Assembly (NCBI GenBank): GCA_002069785.1 | Contig: MWCA01000025.1 | Location: forward strand, 1 to 61,558 | DNA: 61,558 bases | DNA from: Lentisphaerae bacterium ADurb.Bin242 | Lineage (GTDB): Bacteria > Verrucomicrobiota > Lentisphaeria > Victivallales > UBA1829 | Direction of reading: 5' to 3' | Shown: one piece after another, positions 44,231 through 53,216 of the stretch | Layout of the letters: the number at the start of each line of letters is the position of its first letter | Numbering within the stretch: the stretch's first letter is position 1 | Notes under the pieces: generated by a model | What the model was told of the DNA's origin: nothing | Database searches by the model: none | What the model saw: the letters and a program-made list of their open reading frames with translations, nothing else | Position numbers and translations under genes: made by a program

Positions 44231-46600
44231 ATGATTGCAAGTTTTGACTTCAACAAGGGATGGAAATTCATCCGCGGTTTTTCCGAAGAAATGCTTGCCG
44301 GAAATTACGACGATTCATCCTGGCGCACGCTCGATCTCCCGCACGACTGGAGCATCGAGAATGATTTCGACATCGATTCCCCGACGTTCTGCCGGGGGGC
44401 ATGGCTTCCCGGAGGCATGGGCTGCTACCGCAAGCGTTTCACGCTGCCGGAAGATTTCCGAAACCATGACGCCGCTCTTTATTTCGGCGGAATCTACCGC
44501 AATTCCGAGATATGGGTCAACGGGCATTACGCGGGCGGACGGGAATGGGGGTTCATCTCGTTTGAAACCCGGATCGGAAAATGGCTTGATCCCGGCGGCA
44601 TCAATGTGGTGGCGGTAAAAGTCGATAACTCCGTTCAACCTTCCTGCCGCTGGTATTCCGGCAGCGGTATCTACCGGAATGTGGAACTGGTGTTCAGTGA
44701 CAGACGCCTGGAAATTCCACGCTGGGGGATGTATGTTCTCGCCTGCAACGAAAACATTTCGGAAAAACACGTGGAGTTCTACCTGAAATACGAACTGCAC
44801 AACAAATCCGGCCGGCGGCTGAAAGCCATGGTCTCCCACAGGATCAAGGATGCGGACGGCGCCGCCGTATATGAATATGAAGCCCCGCATACGCTCGGGA
44901 CCGGGATGATGGTTACGCTTGCCGATACGGTGCGGCTCGACCATCCGCGCCTGTGGTCGCCCGAAAGTCCGCATCTCTACCGCTTGCAGACAAACATATC
45001 CCTCGACGGCAGGGTGATTGACACTTTTGAATGCAATTTCGGGCTTCGCTCCGTGATTTTCGACGCAGACAAAGGATGTTTTCTCAACGGCAGGCATTGC
45101 AGGATCAATGGTTTTGCCCTTCATGCGGACGGCGGTGCGCTCGGAAGCGCGGTTTCCAAAAAGAGTTATGTCCGTCAGCTCCGGATTCTGAAGGAGTTCG
45201 GCTGCAATGCCGTCCGCACTGCGCACAATCCTCCCGGCGAGGACTTTCTCGAGGCATGCGACGAACTCGGACTGCTTGTTCTGGATGAGGCATTTGACGA
45301 ATGGCAGGAGCCGATCCGCATCGGGCCGTTCGAAGACGGCGAAGTGCAGACAACCTATGCCCGCTATTACTCGGAGATTTTTGACCGATGCTCGAAACAG
45401 GACCTGACCGATTTCGTAAAACGCGACCGGAACCATCCTTCCGTTTTCATGTGGTGCATAGGCAACGAGATTCCGCAGATGCACAAGCCCACCGGCGGCG
45501 CAATCGCCCGGCGGCTTGTGGAGACAGTTCACCGGCACGACGAGATGCGCCCCGTCACCAGCGCTGTCACCATGGATGATTTCCTTCATGAGAATATCGA
45601 CTGTCTCGACATTGGCGGCTACAATTATCCGAGGGGGCCGATGATGGACATGCTTCACGCCAAACACCCGGGCCAGCCGATGATCCTTACGGAAAACCAC
45701 TCCGTGCGCTCCATGCTTCCTCCCGGGATGTATCTCCCCTTCGGAGAACGCCCCGATTTCGGCTACCGCCATCCGGGCGCAGTCGATTTCATCATGCGGC
45801 ACGCGGATTTGAAGCTGGGGGTGGAACAGGATCTTTCCGCTGCGGCACGCCCTTATGTCATGGGGCATTTCGTCTGGACCGGATTTGATTATCTCGGCGA
45901 ACCGACCCCCTGCGACTGGCCGGCGCACAGCAGTTTCTACGGAGTATTCACTACCGCCGGTTTTCCGAAGGACGCCGCCTATTATTACAGATACATGTGG
46001 AGAAAAGAGATTCCGGGAGTCCGCCTCTGCACCAACTGGGATTACAGGCCCGGTGACAAAGTGGAGGTCAAAGTCCTTTCCAATTGTCCCGTCGTCGAAC
46101 TCTTCCTGAACGGCAGAAGCCTCGGCGCCAAAGCCGTTCATGCCATCGCCTCATGGCTGGTCTCCTTCGAACCGGGCGAACTCAGCGCCAAGGCGTATCG
46201 CGACAATTCGAACGAAGTCTCCGCAACGGATGCCGTTCATACTTCCGGAAAACCCGCGGTACTGCGCCTCACTCCGTATTTCGGGACGGCGATGAAGGCG
46301 GGAAGCCTTGACCTCGAATACATCGCATGCGAACTGTTTGACGAGGCCGGGCATCCTGTCCGTATGCCGATGATTCCGGTTGCTTTCCGCATTTCCGGAG
46401 CGGGACACATCACCGGAGTCGATAATGGATATCCCATGGAGGAAATGACTTATCAGCGCTCGACCGCCTGCCGTACATGTGACGGGCGCTGTTTGTGCAT
46501 CGTGAAGCCCGGCCAAGAAGCGGGCATCCTTCTCCTTGAGGCAGAAGCGGGCAACTGCCGGGCATCGCTCGCGCTCCGGACGGAGGAACAGCAGACATGA
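44231..46600 (+). CDS. GH2-family glycosidase (beta-galactosidase-like), cytoplasmic
   Basis: 789 residues; AAAGGA precedes the ATG and there is no signal peptide. Domains in order: sugar-binding jelly roll (about 1-170: WRTLDLPHDWSIENDF, GIYRNSEIWVNGHYAGGR), Ig-like (about 175-280), GH2 barrel (about 285-590: CRINGFALHADGG, NAVRTAHNPPGEDFLEACDE), then beta domains related to those after bacterial GH2 barrels. The acid/base is E413 (WCIGNEIPQ). The nucleophile is probably E488 (MILTENHS). The operon context suggests it trims oligosaccharides made outside by the DUF4838 proteins; galactose specificity is by family resemblance only. Its end overlaps the next gene by four bases (ATGA). Confidence 0.9.
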   Translation: MIASFDFNKGWKFIRGFSEEMLAGNYDDSSWRTLDLPHDWSIENDFDIDSPTFCRGAWLPGGMGCYRKRFTLPEDFRNHDAALYFGGIYRNSEIWVNGHYAGGREWGFISFETRIGKWLDPGGINVVAVKVDNSVQPSCRWYSGSGIYRNVELVFSDRRLEIPRWGMYVLACNENISEKHVEFYLKYELHNKSGRRLKAMVSHRIKDADGAAVYEYEAPHTLGTGMMVTLADTVRLDHPRLWSPESPHLYRLQTNISLDGRVIDTFECNFGLRSVIFDADKGCFLNGRHCRINGFALHADGGALGSAVSKKSYVRQLRILKEFGCNAVRTAHNPPGEDFLEACDELGLLVLDEAFDEWQEPIRIGPFEDGEVQTTYARYYSEIFDRCSKQDLTDFVKRDRNHPSVFMWCIGNEIPQMHKPTGGAIARRLVETVHRHDEMRPVTSAVTMDDFLHENIDCLDIGGYNYPRGPMMDMLHAKHPGQPMILTENHSVRSMLPPGMYLPFGERPDFGYRHPGAVDFIMRHADLKLGVEQDLSAAARPYVMGHFVWTGFDYLGEPTPCDWPAHSSFYGVFTTAGFPKDAAYYYRYMWRKEIPGVRLCTNWDYRPGDKVEVKVLSNCPVVELFLNGRSLGAKAVHAIASWLVSFEPGELSAKAYRDNSNEVSATDAVHTSGKPAVLRLTPYFGTAMKAGSLDLEYIACELFDEAGHPVRMPMIPVAFRISGAGHITGVDNGYPMEEMTYQRSTACRTCDGRCLCIVKPGQEAGILLLEAEAGNCRASLALRTEEQQT

Positions 46601-47445
46601 CGATGAATCGGAAGCATTTCCTGACCGCCGTATTTTTTCCGGGAATCCTTCTTTGCTGTATTTCCCTCTGCGCACAGGAAATATTGTTTTCGCCGGAGAA
46701 AGTCACGGATTGGCTTTGGAACTATACGCCGGACAAAGTCTCCGTTTCGGAGGAAAACGGGACGAAAGTGTTCCGGGTCTATGGGTACCGTCAACTGTTC
46801 TCGGTGCAAAAGTTTCCTGTTGAAACGGGCAAGGCATACCGGCTTTCCGGTGAATTCCGGGCGGGGCCGGGCACCATTCCCGCGAAATTCTACTTCGGGT
46901 TCTCTCAGTTTGCGGAAAAAGGCAGGCTCATCAATTCCCCCCAGGTAAACATTCTGCCGGGAACGGATGCGGTACTGCTTTCGGATGTGGCAAAGAGCGA
47001 TACGGTCGTCTTTCTGGATTCCGGCGCGAACTGGAAGAAAGGCGGATTCGTCGTGTTCGGCGCACGAAAAGACCTTTCCGATCTTCCTAATTTTCGTATT
47101 GCGAAGGGGACGGTGAGCTCCGTTGAAATAAAGGACGGAGTTGTGAAACTGACCTTGTCGCGCCCGGCAGGGTTGGAAGCGGGGAAAGGGACTGGGGTCC
47201 GCGAGCATTTCCCCGGCGGAAATTACCATTACGCCGGAGCGCTGAACGAAACGGCGCCCAGGGAATGGACCGGATTCGAAGGCATCATATCCGGTTTTGC
47301 ATCCAGCGGGCTGCCCCGGGAAAAATGGTGGCCTGGCGCTGAAAGCGTCTCGGTGCTGATCCTTGCGAATTACCGGGGACCGAAAGAGTCCGTTCTGGAA
47401 TTCCGAAACCTGAAATTTGAAATGATAAAAAAGGAAAATCACTGA
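46597..47445 (+). CDS. Secreted stand-alone beta-rich module, unrecognised family (copy 1)
   Basis: 282 residues with a signal peptide (HFLTAVFFPGILLCCISLCA). No known domain recognised. The mature part shares a pattern with the protein at 49855-50649 and with the N-terminus of the heparinase-like protein at 58579: AYRLSGEF near the start, DLSDLPNF in the middle, GTGVREH, a W...G...G segment, KWWPGA, and VLEFRNLKFE at the end. The alternating beta pattern suggests a carbohydrate-binding sandwich. Its start overlaps the GH2 stop (ATGA), and it lies one base before the next DUF4838 gene. A glycan-binding role is inferred from context. Confidence 0.75.
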   Translation: MTMNRKHFLTAVFFPGILLCCISLCAQEILFSPEKVTDWLWNYTPDKVSVSEENGTKVFRVYGYRQLFSVQKFPVETGKAYRLSGEFRAGPGTIPAKFYFGFSQFAEKGRLINSPQVNILPGTDAVLLSDVAKSDTVVFLDSGANWKKGGFVVFGARKDLSDLPNFRIAKGTVSSVEIKDGVVKLTLSRPAGLEAGKGTGVREHFPGGNYHYAGALNETAPREWTGFEGIISGFASSGLPREKWWPGAESVSVLILANYRGPKESVLEFRNLKFEMIKKENH

Positions 47446-47446
47446 C

Positions 47447-49849
47447 ATGAAACGAAAAAACATGAAACGGCTTCTGCTCGCTGCATTGCTTTGCGGTTCG
47501 GGAATCCTTCCAGTGCGGGCAGCGGATCATCCGCTCGTGAAAGACGGTCATGCAGAATCCGTAATCGTGCTGCGGGATGTGAGTGCGCCGGGCGTCTTTG
47601 CGGCATGTGAACTTGCCGACTATCTGGAAAAGATCACCGGCGGCAGGCCCGAAATCCGCCGGGACCCGGTTCCCGGCAAATACCCCATCCATCTGATCTT
47701 GAAATCCGCCGAGGCTCAAAAGATCATGCCCGCCGCCGTATACGCCGCGACAAAGCACATCCAGGACGACGGATTTCTGCTGGCTTCCGGGAAAGACGGC
47801 ATGTATCTCTATTCCCGCCTTCCGCGCGGATTGATCTATGCCGCTTACGAAATTCTGAAGCGCTACGGGGATGTCCGCTGGTTTTATCCGACGGAGGAAG
47901 GGGAATACTGCCCGAAGAAAAAGACCTTCACTGTTCCGGAGGAAACCGTTGTCTCGAATCCGTCCATTCCGAAACGCTTTTTCAATCTGGTCTGTTACAA
48001 CCGCGGCTTTGCGGATGAAGCCTTCAAATGGCAGCTTCGCAACAATATGATCGTCATCGGCAACCCGCGCTACCCGAACTTCCACACATACGGGATGTAT
48101 TTCTCGGAGGGCGGGCATTGTTTCAGCACCCTCCTCCCCGATGATCTGTTCGATGCCAATCCCGAATTGTTCTGCCTGTTCAACGGAAAGCGCTATCCGC
48201 AATCCGGGAAGATCGACGCGAACGGCAAACGCATCAAAGGCACTCCGCAGGCAAACCAGCCGTGCACGACAAATCCCGAAACCCTGCGTATCATGAAGTC
48301 CAACCTGCTTCACATGCTGACGAAAAACGGAATCGTGGACCAGCTCTCGATCATCAACAACGACTCCCAGGTATGGTGTGAATGCGCAAGATGCAGAAGC
48401 ATCGATACCCTCGAGGAAAAGCGGCTGTTCAAAATCGGCACCCGCTACTGGACGCTTGTCAATGAGCTCGTCAAAACCGCCATGGAGTATTTCCCCGGCA
48501 TCGATATTTCGGTTCTCGGCTACCAGAATTTCCAGGCGCCGCCGCCGAAAGACGCCGTCCTGCCCGACAAACGCGTCATGGTCCCGGTCGCCGTACACCA
48601 GCGTTGTTATGCGCACAGCATGGACGATGCGTCCTGCCCTGTGAACAAACGCTTCCGCGACTATCTGGCCGCTTGGAAAAAATGCGGCATCATGACCGGG
48701 ACATACGAATACACGAACATGCTTCCCGGCGGCAGAATACGCTACAATCCTCTGGAAAAAATCGTTGTCGGGGACATCCAATATTACCATCGGCTGAAAA
48801 ACCGCATTTACATTGATGAACTGCCCCCGTATGCCGCCGTCTACAACGCCAAACGCTGGGGACGAGGCGTCATGGAGGCGCAGCGTGCAAACTTTTTCGT
48901 CCACTATCTTCAGGCCTATTTCCTGTGGGACGCGACGGCCGATTTCGAAAAGGTTTACAATGACGCAGGAAGCAAATTCTACGGTCCCGCCTGGAATGAG
49001 GTCAAGACATTCAAGCAGAAGCTTTCCGACGCCTTTACCGGAAGCGGGATTCATTTCATGTACGGCACTTCCGGGCGCGCCCTCGGCAAATGCATTGAAA
49101 CGCCTGAAAAAGAAAAGGAGCTTCTGTCCATGCTGGACAAGGCGCTGGCGAAAACGGATTCCAATTCCGTATACCGCAAACGCGTCGAATACGAAAAAGA
49201 GTGTTTCCTCGACAGCTGGAGCTTCTGTGCCGCAGATTACCGCAAGATCAGGAAAAATAACCTGACAGTTACGAAAAATACGCCTGTGCTTGATGGAAAT
49301 TCCGACAAGGAGGTCTGGAAAAATGCGACTGTGGTTGAGGGTTTCAAAACGATGAGTTCAAATAGCCCCGCCGATCCCCGGACAGTTGTCAAGTTCCTCT
49401 ATGACGACAAGAATCTCTATCTCGCCGTTACCGCAATGGAGCCGTCTCCCGATAAAATGGTCTCCCGCTGCAGCAAACAGGATGAACTGGTCTGGCAGGA
49501 CAACAGCATCGAACTTTTCTTTGCGCCTCCCGCAGTTGACGGACGCTGTGTTCATATCGTATTCAATGCACTGGGAACCCTCTATGACACTGTCTCGCTC
49601 AGCCCTCCGGACAACGACCTTTCCTATTCCTCCGGGGCGGTCGTCAAAACCCGGGTCGGCGGGGATCGGTGGACCGCAGAGATCGCCATCCCGTTTTCCG
49701 CTCTGGGCCTTCAGCCGAAACCGGGCGAAAAACTGCCGATGAACGTGGCGCGCAACCGTCTTGTTTCGGACACGGTTCACGCCGCTCCATCCTCCTGGAA
49801 CTCTTATTTCCATGGAGCTGAAATCTTCAATACGATCGAATTCAGGTGA
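47447..49849 (+). CDS. Secreted DUF4838 protein with CBM9-like domain
   Basis: 800 residues with a signal peptide (RLLLAALLCGSGILPVRA). The N-terminal domain (CELADYLEKITGGRPEIRRD, LPRGLIYAAYEILKRYGDVR) and DUF4838 core (NNDSQVWCECARCRS; HQRCYAHSMDDASC; YEYTNMLPGG) match the protein at 41522 throughout. A CBM9-like sandwich ends it (about 610-800: LDGNSDKEVWKNATVVEGF, NSIELFFAPP, AEIAIPFSAL). It lacks the extra C-terminal CBM-like domain of its paralogue. It lies one base downstream of the unrecognised module gene and five bases upstream of the next copy. Putative glycan-active enzyme, reaction unproven. Confidence 0.85.
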   Translation: MKRKNMKRLLLAALLCGSGILPVRAADHPLVKDGHAESVIVLRDVSAPGVFAACELADYLEKITGGRPEIRRDPVPGKYPIHLILKSAEAQKIMPAAVYAATKHIQDDGFLLASGKDGMYLYSRLPRGLIYAAYEILKRYGDVRWFYPTEEGEYCPKKKTFTVPEETVVSNPSIPKRFFNLVCYNRGFADEAFKWQLRNNMIVIGNPRYPNFHTYGMYFSEGGHCFSTLLPDDLFDANPELFCLFNGKRYPQSGKIDANGKRIKGTPQANQPCTTNPETLRIMKSNLLHMLTKNGIVDQLSIINNDSQVWCECARCRSIDTLEEKRLFKIGTRYWTLVNELVKTAMEYFPGIDISVLGYQNFQAPPPKDAVLPDKRVMVPVAVHQRCYAHSMDDASCPVNKRFRDYLAAWKKCGIMTGTYEYTNMLPGGRIRYNPLEKIVVGDIQYYHRLKNRIYIDELPPYAAVYNAKRWGRGVMEAQRANFFVHYLQAYFLWDATADFEKVYNDAGSKFYGPAWNEVKTFKQKLSDAFTGSGIHFMYGTSGRALGKCIETPEKEKELLSMLDKALAKTDSNSVYRKRVEYEKECFLDSWSFCAADYRKIRKNNLTVTKNTPVLDGNSDKEVWKNATVVEGFKTMSSNSPADPRTVVKFLYDDKNLYLAVTAMEPSPDKMVSRCSKQDELVWQDNSIELFFAPPAVDGRCVHIVFNALGTLYDTVSLSPPDNDLSYSSGAVVKTRVGGDRWTAEIAIPFSALGLQPKPGEKLPMNVARNRLVSDTVHAAPSSWNSYFHGAEIFNTIEFR

Positions 49850-49854
49850 GCATC

Positions 49855-50649
49855 ATGAAAAACATGTTGTACATTCCGGCTCTCCTGGCGGCGGGAACGG
49901 TTCTTGCCGCCGGAGATGCCATAACATTTCCGTATCCCGGAGACTGGAACGACAATCCGCTCGTTTCCGAAGCAAAAGACGGTGCTCTTTTGTTTTCAGG
50001 GGATCACGGAATGATTGCATCCACCAGAATATTTCGCATCGATCCCTCCAGGACTTACCGGCTGAGCGGTTCTTTCCGCCAGGAAGGCGCGGCAAAGGTA
50101 AAGATGACTCTGGCGCTGCGCGTTTATGACAGGGACCGCATCGAGATCAAAGCGGACGCTGTTTCCCCCGTTCCCGGCACGGACACAAAACTTTCCGCCG
50201 ACTGCTGCGCCGCAGACAAGTTTGTGATCGTGGAAAACGGAAGCGCCATCCGTCGCGGCTCCCTTGCATTTCATACCGAACCCGATTTCAGCGACTTGCC
50301 GAACAGGAGACTTATTCCCGGAATACAGACCGGCACGAAACTGGACGACGGCAAATGGCGGATCGAGTTCCGGCAGCCGGTCGGAGTCAATCTCCCCGCC
50401 GGAACCGCCGTCCGCGCTCATTACGGCTACCTGTATCAGATGACCGGCGGACAGTTCAATATAACGGAGAATTGGACGGAGCATTCCGGTACAGTTTCGG
50501 GTATGGCAAAATCCGGCCGCGGCGGGTCCCAATGGCGTCCGGGCGCCGCTTATGCGCAGGTGATTCTTGTCAAAGAGGGTAAAAATGCAAAGGTGCTGTT
50601 TCAGAACATCAAATGGGAAGAGATTCCCGCACCGGGAACTGGAAAATGA
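49855..50649 (+). CDS. Secreted stand-alone beta-rich module, unrecognised family (copy 2)
   Basis: 264 residues from the ATG at 49855, five bases after the upstream stop, with a signal peptide (MKNMLYIPALLAAGTVLAAG). The mature protein repeats the pattern of the protein at 46597: TYRLSGSF, DFSDLPN, GTAVRAHYG, ENWTEHSGTVSGMAKSG, QWRPGA, VLFQNIKWEE. Sequence identity looks low but spacing is kept. It ends by overlapping the GH42 start (ATGA). No known family recognised; a glycan-binding or structural role is inferred. Confidence 0.75.
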   Translation: MKNMLYIPALLAAGTVLAAGDAITFPYPGDWNDNPLVSEAKDGALLFSGDHGMIASTRIFRIDPSRTYRLSGSFRQEGAAKVKMTLALRVYDRDRIEIKADAVSPVPGTDTKLSADCCAADKFVIVENGSAIRRGSLAFHTEPDFSDLPNRRLIPGIQTGTKLDDGKWRIEFRQPVGVNLPAGTAVRAHYGYLYQMTGGQFNITENWTEHSGTVSGMAKSGRGGSQWRPGAAYAQVILVKEGKNAKVLFQNIKWEEIPAPGTGK

Positions 50650-52775
50650 TGGGTAAAAACAGAAAACAGTTTTATTTCGGCGGCAGTTATGTCCCGCTCG
50701 GGCTTGACAAGCATGTTCCCATGAGCGAGTGGGAAGGCGGAATGTGTGAAATGCGGCGTCTTGGGATCAATGCTTTCCGGGCCTTCGTTTCATGGAACCG
50801 GATTGAGCGGATCGAAGGGAAATGCGATTTCACGGAATTGGATTATGCCATGGAACTCGCGGAAAAGTATGTGCTTCATGTTGTCCTGAATGTCGGCGGC
50901 ATGTTCAATAATATTCAGGGGTTCCGTCCTCCCCCCTGGCTTTCCTATGCCTGTCATTGCAGGCACCGCATCGACGATCCGCTTAAGGCGCACATCCATG
51001 AAGGGGCGGACCTCATGCTCTGCGCGGATGATCCGGTCCTTCAGGAGAAAGCGTATGCTTTCATTGAAAAAGCGGTTCTGCGCTATCGCGGATCGCCGGC
51101 TCTGGAGGGATGGAGCATTTGGAACGAACCGCACGGCGATCCGTGTTATTGCGAGTGCACCCTCAAGGCATTTCGTGCCTGGCTCCAGGCAAAGTACGGC
51201 ACACTGGATGCGCTGAATGAACGCTGGGGAACCGTATTCCCGATTGACTTCCCGAGTTGGGACGATGTCTGTCCCTCGGTCGATATGTCGCCCTATGCCC
51301 ATGCCGACCCGTGCATGAAGCTGGACTTCCTGAATTTTCTCGAAGACAGCTTCATTGAAAAATTCAACCGGATTTCCGCTCTGGTCCGCAGGTTTGACCC
51401 CGATCATACGACAACGTTCAACCTCCAGGGGATTCACGGACATGACATGGATCGCTTCCAGGTCACAAATCCCGGCATATCGGCATACATCGAAGAACTC
51501 GCCGTGAACCCCCGCCGGGTCAATCTCTGGCTGAACATGTATCTTCGAAGCGCCCGCACCGGAAGAGATGGACAGGACAAGATCCGTATTCTTGAAACGG
51601 ACAGCGGGCCGCGGCCGACCGGGAAGCGTCCCGGATGCCAGAAACTGGCGTCCGTCCGCGATTGGACATTTGTTGCCCACGGGGCGGACATGATCCTCTC
51701 ATGGATTCACCGGACCCGCATCACCGGCGGACATGCCCTTCAGGCTTCGATGACGCGCTGGGACGGAAGCACGCCGCCGCGCCTGGAGACTGCCGGCGCA
51801 CGCGGACAGACGATTCTCCGGCACCAGGAGCGGCTGCTTGGCGCTTCGCCGTTCTCCGGACGCTGCGGCGTGCTCCATGATATGAAGATGTACCGATATG
51901 CCACTGTCGAGCGCTGGCACGGCTCTTTCAATTTCACGACAAACAGTCACGATGGCGCATTCATGCTCATGCAGGATGCCGGATATGCTCCTGAATTCAT
52001 GAATGACAGTATGGTGCTTGATGGGCGCTTCCGCCGTTTTCCCGCGCTCATTCTTCCCTTCATGCCTTATATGACGCGGTCCCTTGCATCCGCGCTGCGC
52101 GATTATGTGTGGAATGGAGGCATTCTGATTGCCGAGGCGCTTTTCGGAGTGAAGGACGAAAATATGGAGCAGTTCTGGAGGAAAACACCCGGCTGCGGCC
52201 TGGATGAAGTCTTCGGATTCCGCTGTGCGGACATGATGTATTTTGACCCCGTGAAGGATAAGATACTGCTCGGCGCCGGAGAGATCATTCCCGCAGAATA
52301 TTTTCGTGAATGTATTGAACCCTCGGAAGGTGCCGCTGTCCTGGGGCGTTTTCCGGATGGATCTCCCGCAGTTGTTTCGCACTGCTGGGGAAAAGGGCGC
52401 ACTCTGTTCCTCGCCGCTCTTGCAACAAGCAGATACGATTATGAAAACACCGCGTTGAGAACATTGATTGCCTCTTTTCTCGAAAATTCCGGCGTTCTCC
52501 CTCTGTTCAAAATCCGGTCCGAACAAAATGCGGGCGCCCTCGGAGTCTATTTGGCGACGAAGGACGGGAAAACTGCGGACATTGCATATTTGATCAATTA
52601 TGCGGAGGAACCGATTTCCTTTGCACTTTTCCCGGACGCCGGAATCCTGCCGGAAAAGGCATCCTTCACGGATATCCTGACCGGAAAACAATATGACGAT
52701 TTTGCGGAGATTACACTGGAAGACCGGCAATGCGCCGTTCTTTTTGCGGACAGGAAAGATACTGCGCCTGTTTGA
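50646..52775 (+). CDS. GH42-family beta-galactosidase-like enzyme, cytoplasmic
   Basis: 709 residues from the ATG at 50646, which overlaps the upstream stop by four bases; no signal peptide. The barrel (about 15-390) opens with MRRLGINAFRAFVSWNRIE and has the acid/base E161 in SIWNEPHGDPC and the probable nucleophile E317 in RILETDSG. Cys residues in CYCEC resemble the metal cluster of GH42 enzymes. Residues about 395-620 form the trimerisation domain (YVWNGGILIAEALFGVKDE; GKGRTLFLAALATSRYDY), followed by a short beta domain. It is the last gene of the operon. Specificity for beta-galactosides follows the family; it is not proven here. Confidence 0.85.
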   Translation: MMGKNRKQFYFGGSYVPLGLDKHVPMSEWEGGMCEMRRLGINAFRAFVSWNRIERIEGKCDFTELDYAMELAEKYVLHVVLNVGGMFNNIQGFRPPPWLSYACHCRHRIDDPLKAHIHEGADLMLCADDPVLQEKAYAFIEKAVLRYRGSPALEGWSIWNEPHGDPCYCECTLKAFRAWLQAKYGTLDALNERWGTVFPIDFPSWDDVCPSVDMSPYAHADPCMKLDFLNFLEDSFIEKFNRISALVRRFDPDHTTTFNLQGIHGHDMDRFQVTNPGISAYIEELAVNPRRVNLWLNMYLRSARTGRDGQDKIRILETDSGPRPTGKRPGCQKLASVRDWTFVAHGADMILSWIHRTRITGGHALQASMTRWDGSTPPRLETAGARGQTILRHQERLLGASPFSGRCGVLHDMKMYRYATVERWHGSFNFTTNSHDGAFMLMQDAGYAPEFMNDSMVLDGRFRRFPALILPFMPYMTRSLASALRDYVWNGGILIAEALFGVKDENMEQFWRKTPGCGLDEVFGFRCADMMYFDPVKDKILLGAGEIIPAEYFRECIEPSEGAAVLGRFPDGSPAVVSHCWGKGRTLFLAALATSRYDYENTALRTLIASFLENSGVLPLFKIRSEQNAGALGVYLATKDGKTADIAYLINYAEEPISFALFPDAGILPEKASFTDILTGKQYDDFAEITLEDRQCAVLFADRKDTAPV

Positions 52776-53216
52776 TTGAAAAAAGGGCTTCCGTGATTTC
52801 GCTTTTGAAGAATACACATAGTAATCCCCAATCTAGGGAATATCAAATGCACGAAAAAGTCCGGACGCTGTCTTGCGTTTCAGTTCTCCAGGCAACGCTT
52901 CCGTCCCGCGCTTCATCATCTCTTTCGCCAGTTCTTTCCGCCGGAATATCTGAAGATATTTCTCATCTGGTCCTCTGGGCAGCTTCCGTCACGCTCTGTG
53001 TTCAGCGAATATTGGATTTTTCAAGTCCGCCGTGTAACCGAACTTCCTCCAGACTTTACTAAATTGTTTTTTTATTTGTTCAACAGAACATATTTTTGAA
53101 TATATATTTTAATTCCATATATATCACAATATATTTAAAAACAACAAATAGGCATACATATTTTACTTGAATAAAGGATTAAGAGGGATTATATTCCCGG
53201 AAAGGAGGCGCGGCCT
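52776..53216. other. Intergenic region with a possible decayed gene and operator half-sites
   Basis: The left part (52848-53060) gives a protein-like translation on the minus strand (KVWRKFGYTADLKNPIFAEH, then after a stop ELAKEMMKRGTEALPGELKR) that I cannot assign; it looks like a remnant. The right part is very AT-rich and contains TGTTC-AACA-GAACA (53077-53090), ATTTGT (53074-53079) and ACAAAT (53144-53149), resembling the half-sites near 55600. A strong AGGAGG precedes the gene at 53217. Confidence 0.5.
53077..53090. promoter_or_regulatory. TGTTC-AACA-GAACA dyad upstream of the enolase-superfamily gene
   Basis: Perfect 5-bp arms with a 4-base spacer, overlapping an ATTTGT half-site. It lies about 130 bases before the start at 53217, in an AT-rich promoter region. 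Candidate repressor site. Confidence 0.35.
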
